Shown: positions 53,687-64,000 of the stretch, in pieces
Numbering within the stretch: the first letter of the stretch is position 1
Layout of the letters: each line of letters starts with the position of its first letter
From: Chlorops oryzae
Taxonomy: Eukaryota > Arthropoda > Insecta > Diptera > Chloropidae
Assembly (NCBI GenBank): GCA_020466095.1
Contig: CM035806.1
Location: forward strand, 143,481,934 to 143,545,933
Reading direction: 5' to 3'
DNA length: 64,000 nt
The notes under the pieces: generated by a model
Databases searched by the model: none
Told to the model about the DNA's origin: nothing
The model's input: only the letters and a program-made list of their open reading frames with translations
Made by a program: the position numbers and the translations under genes

Positions 53687-54360
53687 CACAGTCGCGTAGC
53701 ACGGGATAATTTTACGGTAAAATTGGGTAGTTTTGAACAGTTTCGTACAGTACGGGAACATACCTATTGATTAAGAAAGCTTCATGTATACATTATAAAC
53801 GTCAGACATTATGAACTATAACTTTATGAAATGAAATTTGTTAGCCTTGTTATATCATAATTTCTAAGAAAACTTTGATTGAATCTACTTATTATCTTTG
53901 TTCCCATAAACTGAAACTCAGCCAATTCCGATAAATTCTATTTAAAAAAAAAATGAATTCCAGCTGTCAAAAGGCAAAATAATGTCCTAAATATTGCGAA
54001 CTTTCTCGATTTGCGGTCTCGATTAGCAGCAATTGCAGTTTGACAGGTGGTATGCAATCAAAAACTGCGCATGGAGATGCCCTGTAAAAGGCCAATTCGT
54101 GCAACACTGATAGTAGCAAATCGGATGATGACAACAACCCCATTTCAACCCTGAAGACATAGCAAAGCGAGATTGGCAATGTCCAACTTGCTGTGCAAGA
54201 AAATATGCATCCCTGCCGCAATAGCCGTCAGTAATACTTTAGAACAATCAACCCTTAGCACTAACAAAAACGCCAGTCAACTCTATAGGAAAAACGGCAG
54301 TCAACCTTATAGCTCCAGTTAAGGGTGAAGAAGTCATGCGAAGAGCATAGCATACATAGA
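53687..54360. other. No feature recognised
   Basis: AT-rich; the longest frame (53967-54221, minus) has no recognisable domain. Confidence 0.35.
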
Positions 54361-54682
54361 CCCAGCGAGAATTTTTTTAAAAGAACAACTATTTAATATG
54401 AATTATTTTATTCATTCGAAAAGAAACGGAATGCAATAAATGATGAACAGAAAAGTAATGTGTCATCATTGAAACATTTTTTGGTGCATTGAAAAGTAAG
54501 GCAAAATAGAAGGATTATTTAAAAATTCTTGATTATAAATTACATTTAAAGGTAATGCAAAACGGAATGCCTTACATTTCCTATGACATTGCCATGTTAA
54601 AAATAATGTTTTATTCGATCAATGCACCTTTAAATCAAATATTCTTTTTTGCCTTACTATGGCTTACGTTTTCCCGCTGGGG
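54361..54682. mobile_element. Possible MITE (CCCAGCGRGAA ends)
   Basis: cccagcgagaattt at the left is answered by aaacgttttcccgctggg at the right (complement cccagcgggaaaa), giving a possible 11-13 bp TIR around about 320 bp of AT-rich DNA. No target duplication was identified, so the call is tentative. Confidence 0.4.
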
Positions 54683-56500
54683 AACTTCCATTGCGCTCAC
54701 ATAGGGTTTAAGTACTTTTGGCTTTTATGAGTTTAAAATAAGCCCCTTTTTATCAAACATGTTCGAGCACTGCACAGTGGTTCAGCCTCTATGACGGGGT
54801 GGCCAAAAATCAATATCTTTTTAACTGTGTCATATCAGGCAAAGAATTTTGGCACGAGTATTCTTTCTGATAGGATGCATATATGTTCCAAATATTAACC
54901 AAATGGAAAGAGATTTGTAAGTTTTACAGGACTTCAAAGATATGGGGTCCTCATCCTCGAATTGGCCATCTTTCGATCTTTTTTCATATCTCGTGGAAGG
55001 AAACGATACAAGTTATTTCAATACGGTTTTTTGGTCTAAATATTATATAATTTAAAGAATGCATTACAAGACGTAATCTGTGAAATACAAGGGCTGTTTT
55101 AAAAGTTCTCGGCCTGCTTATGAGAACATACATAAAAAAAAGTGGGTGTTTTTTTTTTTGTTTCACGCATTTTTTAATTTCATTATATTTTATTAAATAA
55201 ATTAATAAGTAGCTTCCAATTGAAAAATCAGTTGAAAAACACAACATTAACTTATTCTTGGAAAAAAAAACAGAAGAAAATGAGCAATGGGTATCCTATT
55301 TCAAATGCTGTCAGAGTCCAGTAATTCAAGAGCTGCTTTTGACAACAAGCTTTTTCTTTTATATTGTAATTTCATTTGGTCATAAATTTTTTCAGATTTT
55401 TCTCTGGTTGATCCAGTCGCAGTCCGCCAATGTTCAAAAACGAACGATCTTAAAAAATTAAGCGTCAAAGATGATCCTAAAATAAAATATTGAGAAAGGG
55501 AACTAAAAACCAATTTAAAAATTATAATGGACCGACACCTTTATGCCTTAATATTGACACCACGCAGGAACATTAACAAACGACGAACAAAATAAAGAAA
55601 TAATAATTATGTAATAAAAAATATATTTGTATGACTAATTTCACAACAAACGGTAAAGAAAAAGAACACACTTAGCATCAATTTGGACAGTACGTAAGCA
55701 AAATATGGCACTTTTTGGGGCGTAATTCTGGACAAACGGGCAAATTCGGGCAACTAATCCGTATACTCATCTAAAGCTGGGGCATATATGTTTCTAAAAA
55801 TATACAACTCAATTCGTTACAAGATGTTAAACATAACTAAAACTCTACGTTTAAATAGTGAAATTTCAGTTCTTATGGTTTTAAAATCTTGTTTTACACT
55901 TTGAAGAAAATTTTTTTATTACAATTCACAGAACTAAAAAAGTGTGACTTAAATTAAAGTAAATACCTTTATTTTGAACTTCCATAACTTTTTTTCACAA
56001 CTTGCAAAGAAAAACTTTCCAAAAATTACACCAGAAATACAGCTTCTTTTCGCAACTAAAAAATTCAAATGATTTATGCGCTCACAAACGTTCTCTTTGA
56101 ACGTCAATAAAATTTAAAAGAAACAAAAGCAAATCAAACTGTTGTTGTTTTTTCATATTTTGCATTTAAAACAACAAAGTTAAATCATAAAAAGTAGCAA
56201 TGCATGACTTTCGTTTTTTCATTTTTGGCCTATGGGCTGAACCACTGTGCACTGGTATGCCGTGTTCGAAGTTGTTTCAATTTTGTGTTTTAGTATAGAT
56301 CTCGTTGGGCGAAAGAAAAGTGTTAAGTATTGCTCACCCATATTGCGTCTCACCAACGTATTCACATTGAAACGGAGCTCACTGGATGAGCGAATTGACA
56401 GCGATGATGTGTTTCAAAATTTCAATATTTGTCCTATCAATTTCGTGTTAGAGTGTTAAGGTATTTTCCGCTGTATTCCCAATTGAATACATCGTCTAAA
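54683..56500. other. Upstream intergenic DNA, no gene recognised
   Basis: Short frames only. A phrase agggctgttttaaaagttct at 55090 resembles mariner-type element ends, but no matching partner was found. The remainder is AT-rich. Confidence 0.35.
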
Positions 56501-56543
56501 TACTTTATTTCGAATAAACAAAACGAACGAGTTTTACCTGGAG

Positions 56544-56897
56544 TTGGCACCGTATTTACCGCCCTATTTTTTGTTTCCGGGAATTTTCAACAAGGTGGGC
56601 CCTATTCTAGCCTCTGTCTTGGAGGTACGTTTACGGAAGACTCACGCGGCGTTTAAGCGGTATCGATATACGGATTTTGGCCACGCCACAAGGATGCAGA
56701 CGGTGGAAGCACGCTCCAGGCCGTATCATCGTGACTTGTCTCGTAAGCAGAACGTGGCGTTCCTGTCCCTAAAAGCGTGTGTCGACAGTTTTGGCGAGCT
56801 TGGCACGGCGGACGTTATTGCTGAACGGGATCTCTTTGGCAAAGGTTCACATTGCGATGTGAAAATGCTTGCTTCAACGGCGAAAATCGTTAAGTGA
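56544..56897 (+). CDS. Unrecognised ORF, possible coding fragment
   Basis: 117 codons with local G+C clearly above the surroundings, which suggests real coding ancestry. Sequence character: RKTHAAFKRYRYTDFGHATR, then RSRPYHRDLSRKQNVAFLSL, then ADVIAERDLFGKGSHCDVKM. No known domain is recognised. The flanks show no clear splice pair or element ends. It could be the remnant of a transposon protein or an exon of an unannotated gene. The ATG at 56544 may not be the true start. Confidence 0.35.
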   Translation: MAPYLPPYFLFPGIFNKVGPILASVLEVRLRKTHAAFKRYRYTDFGHATRMQTVEARSRPYHRDLSRKQNVAFLSLKACVDSFGELGTADVIAERDLFGKGSHCDVKMLASTAKIVK

Positions 56898-57391
56898 TTT
56901 CGCCCACATGAACCGCAAGTTGTCTATTAATTTTGCACCCATCCTTGGGCCTGACGGGAAATTTTTGTTGAAACGAGAAGTATTGTGGAAATAAAAAAAA
57001 AAAACGAAAAAAAATTTTTTTTCCTTGTTGCTTTTTGTTTTGTTTTTCGGAATTTGCGGCTTGCACCAGCAGGTCGCTTTATATGAGACATTAGAATTTC
57101 ATTGAGAAAAATATCTTGACTTATGTTGCTTATTGCAAATGCTCGATGGTTTCTAATTTCATTCACTATTTTTTGCATATTTATATGCAGACCTGCATGT
57201 ACGGTTTAAAGCGCTATATCTAGTGCGTTGGCAGTGCCTGTCCTGTTAATTCCCGCTTTACAGTGTATCACAAATTTTGGAAAATCGGCACATCAGCATA
57301 TCTGTTTTTGGACTTATTTTTGATGACTTTAAGATTTTTTTTTTGGGTCGGATTTTGGTGCTCTGTTTTTAACCCTTTAATGCCTACGCGA

Positions 57392-57883
57392 CTAAATGAC
57401 TTTAGTTGTCGTGTTTTGGTTTTTTTCTGAATTTCTATAAACTGCACAGACATTTTTGTGATTGTCGTGAACAATTTTTATTAAATTCTTGTGAAAAGTT
57501 TTCTCTCTTCCTTTAATTTTCAGTCTTACATTTGTTGTAGTCGGTTCTGAAATCACTTCGTATGGTCCCTCCCAAACTGGAGAGAATTTATTTTTTCGGT
57601 TTTGGTTTTTTAACCAGACTTTGTCTCCGAGTACAATATCTCTCTCTTTAGAATTTTTGTCATAATATTTTTTGGATTTTTCTTTTTCCGCCTTATGATT
57701 GTCCCTCACTATTTCATAGCTGCGTTGAATTTGGTATTGCCAAATTTTGCTGTAATCGTCTGGATTGTATACTGGACCTGGTTTTTTCTTTAACTTGACT
57801 GGAATTTTGATTTCAAAGCCGAAAAGTGTTCTACTGGGAGTTTGTTTTGTTATTGTATGGACCGTATTATTATGCACGTGCAT
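57392..57883 (-). pseudogene. Gypsy/mdg1-like integrase C-terminal fragment
   Basis: The minus-strand frame has HVHNNTVHTITKQTPSRTLF, the usual end of the integrase core, then NHKAEKEKSKKYYDKNSKER, then the GPY/F module DKVWLKNQNRKNKFSPVWEG followed by PYEV and KTFHKNLIK. This is the C-terminal domain of a Ty3/gypsy (mdg1/412-type) integrase. Core catalytic residues upstream are absent: at about 57890 the sequence turns into unrelated DNA. What follows to the left (57181-57391) may be its 3' untranslated/LTR region. Confidence 0.8.
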
Positions 57884-58043
57884 CGCATGATGCAGCCATT
57901 AATCCCAATTTGTCCCATCCTCGTTGACAAAATTTCAAAGAAATTCTGCAAGAGGTCGGTGACTCCTTTCGAGAGCGCCGTTTATTGAGGTGACCAGATG
58001 ATGGATCGTAAACTGCTCGTGAGTCGAGTCTTGACTCACAACA

Positions 58044-58690
58044 TCGGTCTAACAGGAGCTCCCGCAATTTTTCAGCGAATAATGAACAGCATTCTAACTG
58101 GATTACAGGGAAAAGACTGTTTCGTGTATCTCGATGACATCGTCATTTACTCAAGAAACCTGCATGAGCAAGGAACATGCCTAAGAAGAGTTCTAGAAAA
58201 ACTAAGAGCAAACAATTTAAAATTACAATAGGAAAAATGCAATTTTTTGAAAAAGAGGTAATAGATTTAGGACACAAATGTTCAGAAACCTAGTTTTACC
58301 AGACCCGGGGAAAGTTGAATGTGTCAAAAATATTCTGGCACCAATAAATACAAAGCATCTATATCATAAGCAAACATTCACCAAATTGTTAAGGAAATAA
58401 TCGAATTTTTATATTCTCTCGAATATGTCAGAAAGCAATGGAACATCTGAAAAACGCTGTCACAAGCCCCCTCCCTATTCTTCAATACACCCTCTATAAT
58501 CGAAAAGAAATTTCTAGCCATAGTATGGGCAGTTAAGAACTTAAGGACTTACATTTTAGGCAAACATTACAAAATTTATACTGATCACAAACCACTGAAA
58601 GGGATAGCTACGGTGCAGCATCGACACTTTCTTCCAATAAAAGCCAGTTTGCGAGATCTCAGCTCTAAACGTATGTATTCACTAGGAGCA
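58044..58690 (+). pseudogene. Errantivirus-type pol fragment (reverse transcriptase and RNase H)
   Basis: Begins inside RT with [20 protein letters not shown] and the catalytic block [10 protein letters not shown] (YxDD type). The frame stops at 58229, and RT and RNase H similarity continues in shifted frames, with an AIVWAVKNLRTYILG segment and TDHKPLKGI near 58520-58610. It is decayed, with several stops, and belongs to the 17.6/gypsy-type elements. Neither protease nor integrase adjoins it. Confidence 0.8.
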
Positions 58691-58991
58691 ACAGCGAATA
58701 GGGTGTGGATCTTAGTGTTATGTAAGGATCTAGAGAAGTTGTTAGAATGTTTGCTAGGAGTTATAATAAGGTATAAAGTTTGTGAATAAATACTAAGGAC
58801 TTTAACTAAATAAAAGATTGAAAAAAATTTATTTTGTGTCCTTTCTTTTTATTTATTCGCACTAAAGTATTTAGACGGTGTCTTCAATTGGGAATATATA
58901 AGAAAATACTATAACTTTAACTTAAGGAACAGTTTCTTTGCCTCTTGCGTCTCTTGCCTACGAGCTAAATGTTCCGGAACATGTTTAAGGT
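58691..58991. repeat. LTR-like debris
   Basis: No frame. Contains gtgaataaatactaaggact and aactaaataaaag, typical of R/U5 polyadenylation regions, between a pol fragment and an env fragment. The assignment is from context only. Confidence 0.35.
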
Positions 58992-59237
58992 ATGTCTGAC
59001 TCTCGAGAAACGAAGTGTATTAATAAATTAAAGGGAATGACACTCGGCGTGGCAACAAAAGATGACAAAATTATTTTTGTCATCAAAGTACACACCACGA
59101 TAACAGAAATCGAAAAGTCCTTATTGGTACCAATACCAAATGAAAGCTCATTACAAATAGTCGCTGAGCTCGAAACAATCGTAGAGCTAAACAACTGTTG
59201 TGATCATGTCACAAGTATCGTGAGGCCACTGTGCTGA
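58992..59237 (+). pseudogene. Errantivirus env internal fragment
   Basis: 81 codons. The segment KGMTLGVATKDDKIIFVIKV followed by KSLLVPIPNESSLQI has the pattern of the mid-region of gypsy-group Env (a hydrophobic strand before PIPN). It ends in a stop at 59235. The downstream bases match 43514-43600. It is only a fragment and cannot be functional. Confidence 0.6.
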
Positions 59238-59337
59238 GCGAAAGCAGAAAAAAGAAGACAATAAGCACCAACGGCCTAAAAACTCTAAATTGGGGCAGTT
59301 GAGTGCAAGACAAAAATGCATTCCAGCAAAATATGGA

Positions 59338-59643
59338 AGACCTAGAATGCGAGCCCAAAGTGAGCGAAAGAAAAGTTGCGCAAGAAGAAGACGTCAGCAG
59401 AAACTGAAGAGAAAAGACGGCAGCGGGGGAGTATGACTGCAGCAGAGTTCGCGTCAGCGAACCTAGTTTTAAGTAATTTTAAGAATATTTTTAAGTTAAT
59501 TTTATTTTTGAATTGTAATAAACTTTCAGTTGTAATAAACCCAACGACTCAATATAATTAAAAACGGAATAATCGAAATCGTTTGCGTATTCTTTCTTTG
59601 GAACATTTTTATATTACAACTATTAAGGTACAACCTTAACATT
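59338..59643 (+). repeat. LTR-like sequence ending at a primer-binding site
   Basis: Part of it (59349-59500, with gacgtcagcagaaactgaag and gttcgcgtcagcgaacctag) is repeated at 60937-61087. It contains two AATAAA-type signals (gtaataaac) and ends acaaccttaacatt right before TGGCGCCC. This is the 3' portion of a 5' LTR; the left limit is uncertain. Confidence 0.65.
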
Positions 59644-59661
59644 TGGCGCCCAACGTAAAAA
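59644..59661 (+). other. Primer-binding site, tggcgcccaacgt
   Basis: TGGCGCCCAACG is the tRNA-Lys-type primer-binding site known from gypsy-group elements. It is followed by an A-rich leader and then directly by env sequence, with no gag or pol between. Confidence 0.75.
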
Positions 59662-59933
59662 GTTTTTCGCGGAAGTGAAAAGAGAATTTTTGTAACAAAA
59701 AAAAAATTTCAGAAAATCAAAAAGACAAGATAAAAATAATTAGAAAAATAGAAAGTGAAAGTGAAGAAAAAAAGGATTCTAATAAAAAAAAAAAAAAAAC
59801 CAAAAACACAGTCGATTTGACCAAAGAGAAAAAAAGGATTCTAATAAAAAAAAAAGAGGAAAGATTAACAGTTATCGAAAAGTGAAAAAAGTGAAAAACA
59901 TTCACCTTCGGATTAGGACAGTCAATTTTGAAC

Positions 59934-60398
59934 ATGAAACGAAGCAGGCATTGTGTTGTGTTAGGCAAATGTTCTCTGTCAAAAAATATTAAAGAAGAAT
60001 TAATAGAGTTAGAAGAGAATATAGTTATTTTAATAAATGCGAAAGAAACTCTTATTAATAGCACCTGCGACGCAAGGCGAAAATACGTAACAGGACACTT
60101 TTTCCTTAATTTCCAGAACTGCACCCTACAAATAGGTTCGTTTCAGTTTAAATCCAGGGTTACAGAATATATAGAAATGTTTATTGTACCCAAAGAAAGA
60201 AACCCAATTTTACTGCAAGAAGTTCCAAATTTCGAGGACTTAATTTTGAATCAAGAAAAAGCAAACGAAGAGATAGCAGCAATCACCTATCATCGGAAGC
60301 TACAAATGATTTCAGGCGCCTCAGTATCAACAATAATTTTTGTCACTCTTTTCATAGTTGTAATCATTTTGTATAGTGTTGTGAGACAATATAATTAA
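59934..60398 (+). pseudogene. Env C-terminal part of an internally deleted errantivirus
   Basis: 154 codons from ATG 59934 to the stop at 60396. The frame contains KNIKEELIELEENIVILINA, three cysteines spaced as in gypsy-group Env, and a C-terminal membrane span (VSTIIFVTLFIVVIILYSVV) ending in a short basic tail. The N-terminal half with signal peptide and cleavage site is missing. It lies 270 bp after the primer-binding site, so gag, pol and the first half of env are deleted. Confidence 0.7.
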
Positions 60399-60934
60399 AC
60401 ATAGCAGTGCCGCGTAATACATCGAACAAGAATGTTCAACACATGTAATACGGCCAATGCCCTAGGTATCAATTGCCGATATTGTAAACACGTCGAGCAA
60501 TCGGTTAAGCCATAAGTGCATACACTGCAATTATACACTCACGCAGGTCAACGGCGTTCGCTTGCCTTTCTTTTCGTTTTTTAACAAAACAAGTGACACG
60601 CTCATAAAATGCAATTATGCATGCTTGGCATTGATTTTGTTTTGGGTGAGAAATACCAAATATGCTAAAAAAAACCCAAAACAAAATAATGTTGTCACAG
60701 CACTTTCACTGGGAGAAATTTAGTATATAAGCTAGAACATTTCTTTAATAAAATATAGACTAAGAATTTACCTCAATAAAGAAGGATTGAATGTCGGATA
60801 CTGGCTCACGCCGTATACCGGTTCTCTCCTAGTAAAGAAAATACTTTCTAGTCTTATTCCTGGCAAAAGGTTGATGCACAAGCAACAACCAGAGATTGAA
60901 ATCACTTAATGTTCCGGTCCGAACATTTCACTGG
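60399..60934 (+). repeat. LTR-like promoter region
   Basis: Contains agtatataagctagaac (near 60721-60737), which also occurs almost unchanged in the LTR at 62047 (tgtatataagctagc near 62887). Two AATAAA-type signals follow (60748 and 60774). It is probably the U3-R part of an LTR of the same group. Boundaries are not determined. Confidence 0.5.
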
Positions 60935-61150
60935 AACGCAAGTCCAAAGCGAGTGGAAGAAAGTTGCGAAAGACGAAGACGTCAGCAGAAACTGAAGAGA
61001 GAAGACGGCAGCGGGGAAATGCGACTGCAGCAGAGTTCGCGTCAGCGAACCTAGTTTAAGTAATTTTAAGCATATTTTTAAGTTGAAATGTATTTTGGAT
61101 TTTCAGAAATAGTTAGTTGTAATAAAAACTGAGTGGCAATAACACCGCAA
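60935..61150 (+). repeat. Second copy of the LTR segment at 59349-59500
   Basis: 60937-61087 repeats 59349-59500 with roughly 10% differences, ending aagttgaaatg. A run gtaataaaaactgagtggca follows. No primer-binding site is seen behind it, unlike the first copy. Confidence 0.7.
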
Positions 61151-61345
61151 ATGAATCTACGCGAAAAACGGCATAAAAAAAATACAGTATAATTTCAATT
61201 AAAGAAATAAAAGCGTTTCATTCGCAGGATTTTGACACTTTTAAAGAAAATTACAACAATTCGTACGTTTTAACTACAACACATTATAAGCCTCCCAAAA
61301 ACGGAAGAACAAAGTTGTAAAAGTTTAATCATAAAACCCTTATAA

Positions 61346-62104
61346 AAGGGAAATTCAATAATAAAAATTCCTAATGAAAAAATTATTATTTGTACAAATA
61401 GTGTCCTAGAAATCCTTCATAATTGTAAAACCTTAAATGAAGTAGCAATTTGTAAAGAAGAAAATTTTAATAATGTCACGGGAAGCACATGTTTACCAAA
61501 TCTACTCAAAGGTCAACCGTCCGTCTGCACAATGACAAATGCCCAACACGTACCCGAAATAGAAGAAATAGGTCCTGGTATCCTCTTACTCAATTCCTAC
61601 AACGGAACAATAGAAATAGATCAAAACCTTGTTAACATAGAGGGAAGCTTTTTGATGAAATTCCACAACACAACTATCCAAGTAAACCATCGGATTTACG
61701 AAAACAACCAGATTGCAAACGAACGCCCTTTGCCAGCCCTAATCAAACCCGCAAATATTTCCACCAATTTTGAGGAAGTTTTGTCACTAAGAATGCAAAA
61801 GGAACTACATGGGGTAAGCACTAATCAAATAAAAACCTTACAAACCAAATACAATGCGAGCACCTACAGCATTTCTGGAGTGAAAATAATCATTTTGATT
61901 TTAATCGGATTTCAAATTTTTCAAAAACGCACAAAAAAATTTAAGAATTGCGAGGTCGCACTAGAACAGCATAAAGATTCCCCAAACGCAATCATAAGAA
62001 CTACAGCCCAACGCAGTGAGGACACTGCGTTATCTAAAGGGGGAGGAGTTAACGGCAGAAATGTTGACAATGCCGAAGGGAATATTTTTCATATTTCCAA
62101 ATAA
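61346..62104 (+). pseudogene. Errantivirus env, C-terminal half, open frame
   Basis: Open for about 252 codons with no start of its own: it is entered from the left without an ATG near the beginning. It shows paired cysteines (HNCKTLNEVAIC, STCLPN), several N-glycosylation sites (NNVT, NYN-type, NIST), a membrane segment VKIIILILIGFQIF, and a cytoplasmic tail that reads through the purine tract into the LTR. The N-terminal half and all of gag-pol are absent. This is the best preserved envelope remnant here, but still incomplete. Confidence 0.7.
62034..62046 (+). other. Polypurine tract
   Basis: ctaaagggggagg lies immediately before AGTTAAC, the start of the 3' LTR. It is the plus-strand priming site of the errantivirus remnant, embedded in the env frame. 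Confidence 0.7.
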
Positions 62105-62960
62105 ATTTTCTTTTGAACAGTCCAATTCAAATTCGCTCTGAATTAAATGCTGACTTTACGTCTGCACCTAAGACTCACATCCGCTCCTTTTAAACTCTTT
62201 TGCTTTTTCGCACACAGTTGCGACAAACCTACGTGCCCGTTGCTTCAGTTGTTTCGACACTCGATCGCTTCTGCTTACTTGCAAATTTGTGACATACTTA
62301 CGCTCCCTTTTATTAATCTTTTCTTCTAGCTTAGAATTCAGTCGTCAAGTACCACTCAAATAGTTAAGTGCAAAAATTAAAACTTTTTAAGTAAAAGAGG
62401 AGAAAGCACTCCTTAAAAAAATTTAACAATAAAAAACTGTGAATTATAAAATTAAACTTTTCAAGTAAAAAAGGAGAAAGCACTCCTTAAAAAATTTTTT
62501 TAACAATAAAAAAATAAAAACACATACAAAACATATTAACTTTTATTAACTTATATTGTTCATATATTTCATTCAGCTTATTTCTTTTTTTTTAAATCAT
62601 TTTTTATACTTTTGTCATTTAAAATGGAATTTGTGCATGCACAGCGAAATTCGTTGCTTGCATTTATTTCTTTTTATTTTGTCATTTGAAATTGAATTTG
62701 TTTATGTACAGCAAAATAATTTGTTCAAAATTCCTTCTTGCGTTTGTGCATACACATGCCTGCGTAGTCAGCAGAATTGTAAGACAAAGGGGACTAAAAT
62801 TGTTTTGATGTATCAAATTGCACCTTCGGCAGGCGTCTGCATCAACGTGCCTGTACATGTGACCAAGAATCACTAACCCAAAAATATTGTATATAAGCTA
62901 GCATTATGATCAATAAACTCTACTTTTCTTTTGACTACGAAACCATTCATTTCATTTGAA
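62047..62960 (+). repeat. Errantivirus 3' LTR
   Basis: Starts AGTTAAC. Contains a tandem duplication (62370-62515), a second imperfect duplication around tttgtcatttaaaatggaat (about 62613 and 62680), the TATA-like tatataagctagc near 62888 and caataaactc near 62909. The right boundary is an estimate based on these promoter and polyadenylation landmarks. Confidence 0.55.
62370..62515. repeat. Tandem duplication of ~80 bp in the LTR
   Basis: Two copies of a unit carrying aaaactttttaagtaaaaga, then gaggagaaagcactcctt and aacaataaaaaa. Such U3 duplications are common in LTRs. Confidence 0.75.
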
Positions 62961-63422
62961 AGGAAGCAACACGGTTTAAGTGCCGTTTGTTGTGACAAAT
63001 AAATTAACACTCAATCAGTTTATGTGCTGAATTGAGATCGTCGATAATTTCAAACAACCTAGAGTTGGGCAAACGAGTCCATTCTCTAACATATATAAAA
63101 TAAAGAGAATGTGTAGATATACAATAGATATAGTTCAACGGCCTCGAGTACGTCACCAGAATCTTCGATTACAGCTCTTTCTCAAAAAAAGGGGAGGGGG
63201 CTGCAATATAACAGCCTTAGCAGTGCACCAGCCGCAGCAGCAGCCGTTAATAGGCACAACCGTAGCAGCCGTCTTCTATAATGGGACATATAAGACCCTT
63301 CGCATCATTCAACGGGCAGTGTACCAGCAGTAGCAGACATAAAGATGGTAAGATAGCAGCCTTAGCGTACAATGTAGCATGCGCCGACAATATAACGGCA
63401 TTAAAGGGAGTCAATGCATAAC
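62961..63422. other. No gene recognised; CAG-rich tract
   Basis: A purine run aaaaaaggggagggggc at about 63184 is followed by gca/cag-rich sequence (gccgcagcagcagccg, and later accagcagtagcagac). A 74-codon frame across it has no recognisable domain. The purine run could be a polypurine tract, but no LTR follows that I can identify. Confidence 0.4.
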
Positions 63423-63969
63423 CAGTGTTGGGCATTTTACACCAATTTGTAATTGTCTACGTGTCGACGTAGACAATCACGTAAACAATGTAGACAATGG
63501 TGTAGACAATGTAGAGACAATGTAAACAATGTAAACAATATAGAAAATAGTGTTGACAATATGTGTCTTTAAAATATGTACCTCTATTGAAAAAAAAGAG
63601 AATACGAACAGATATTTTCCTGCGTTTTTAAGAACATTACCAGCAAAATTTCAAACGTACTGCTGTTTCTTCCCAATTATTTTGCATTTCGCTTCGTTCA
63701 GCTAGAATTCTTCGGATTTTAATTGAAATTCGTATCAATAGCTGCTACTTAAATTTACAATACGTTTTGGGAATTATGAAGCAGTCAACACTATCAGCAG
63801 TCGAATTTTTTTTATCAGTATCGAATTTTTTAAATGGTTTTTTCTAAATTGTCTACATTGTCTACATTGTTGACATTGTTTACGTAGCAAAATTGAATTG
63901 TTTACCTACATTGTCTACATGTAGAAAATCGTGTAGACAATGTATATGTAGACAATTCGCCCAACACTG
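63423..63969. mobile_element. hAT-type fold-back MITE with 8-bp target duplication
   Basis: 547 bp with ends CAGTGTTGGGC and GCCCAACACTG and the perfect 8-bp duplication tgcataac on both sides (63415-63422, 63970-63977). Inside both arms are arrays of gtagacaatgta-type 11-12 bp units, forward on the left and reversed on the right (attgtctacattgtctac), so the whole element can fold back. An 8-bp duplication places it in the hAT superfamily. No coding capacity. Confidence 0.93.
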
Positions 63970-64000
63970 TGCATAACACATCAATCATAGTAAACAGCCG

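Noticed and set aside
55090..55513. Mariner-like element (phrase agggctgttttaaaagttct and a minus-strand 70-codon frame)
   Set aside because: No matching second terminal repeat and no D,D34D-type transposase segment could be found.
63109..63333. 74-codon ORF over the CAG-rich tract
   Set aside because: The composition is dictated by the trinucleotide repeat, and there is no recognisable domain or supporting context.

Overview
This is a window from an AT-rich eukaryotic genome, almost certainly a higher fly (schizophoran Diptera). The evidence is one intact six-exon protein gene encoding acetyl-CoA synthetase with insect-type splice sites, gypsy/errantivirus, mdg1/412-like, jockey-like and RTE-like retroelement remains, many short terminal-inverted-repeat (TIR) elements, and (TACA)n/(TATG)n microsatellites typical of flies. 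The species cannot be fixed from sequence alone; a tephritid or drosophilid relative is an inference. There are no bacterial operons, CRISPR arrays, rRNA or tRNA genes.

Layout. (1) 1-14.5 kb is a satellite with a ~494-bp monomer: 8 copies in one orientation (1-3850), then about 21 in the opposite orientation (3851-14541), with diverged monomers at the inversion point and at the right edge. (2) 14.5-20.7 kb is a tandem duplication of period ~3.44 kb: two copies of a unique 2.65-kb segment carrying CTAG-rich hairpins, separated by two more satellite monomers and a diverged edge copy. (3) 20.7-28.5 kb is a mosaic of two dispersed repeats (here called A and B, two copies each), studded with TIR elements: a CACTGAG-ended MITE pair, a pogo-like MITE with its empty site also in the window, an hAT MITE with 8-bp duplications, a TTAA-flanked element, and two different but TIR-related elements sitting at exactly the same base in the two B copies. 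(4) 28.5-35.6 kb holds a 5'-truncated LINE and a small TIR element and is otherwise without recognisable genes. (5) 35.6-52.9 kb is the AcCoAS gene (minus strand). Exons 2-6 are compact (35.6-37.6 kb); exon 1 lies 15 kb away at 52.6-52.9 kb. Intron 1 is filled with transposon remains: an errantivirus env end with its LTR, an RTE-like LINE split around a gypsy fragment that is itself split by a MITE, an mdg1/412-like LTR-leader-gag piece, a minus-strand gypsy gag-protease piece, and an hAT transposase end. (6) 53-64 kb, upstream of the gene, holds an integrase fragment, decayed pol, at least two env-bearing LTR derivatives (one with a primer-binding site followed directly by env), and an hAT MITE with a perfect 8-bp target duplication at the right end.

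The only gene likely to be functional for the host is acetyl-CoA synthetase: its exon phases join without any break into 672 codons. Everything else coding is broken mobile-element sequence. The points most worth follow-up are the two related transposons at one identical target site, the inverted satellite whose monomer carries a perfect E2F-like motif and an unexpectedly long open frame, an unfamiliar 1.2-kb DNA transposon, and two unrecognised open frames (46.2-46.6 kb and 56.5-56.9 kb).
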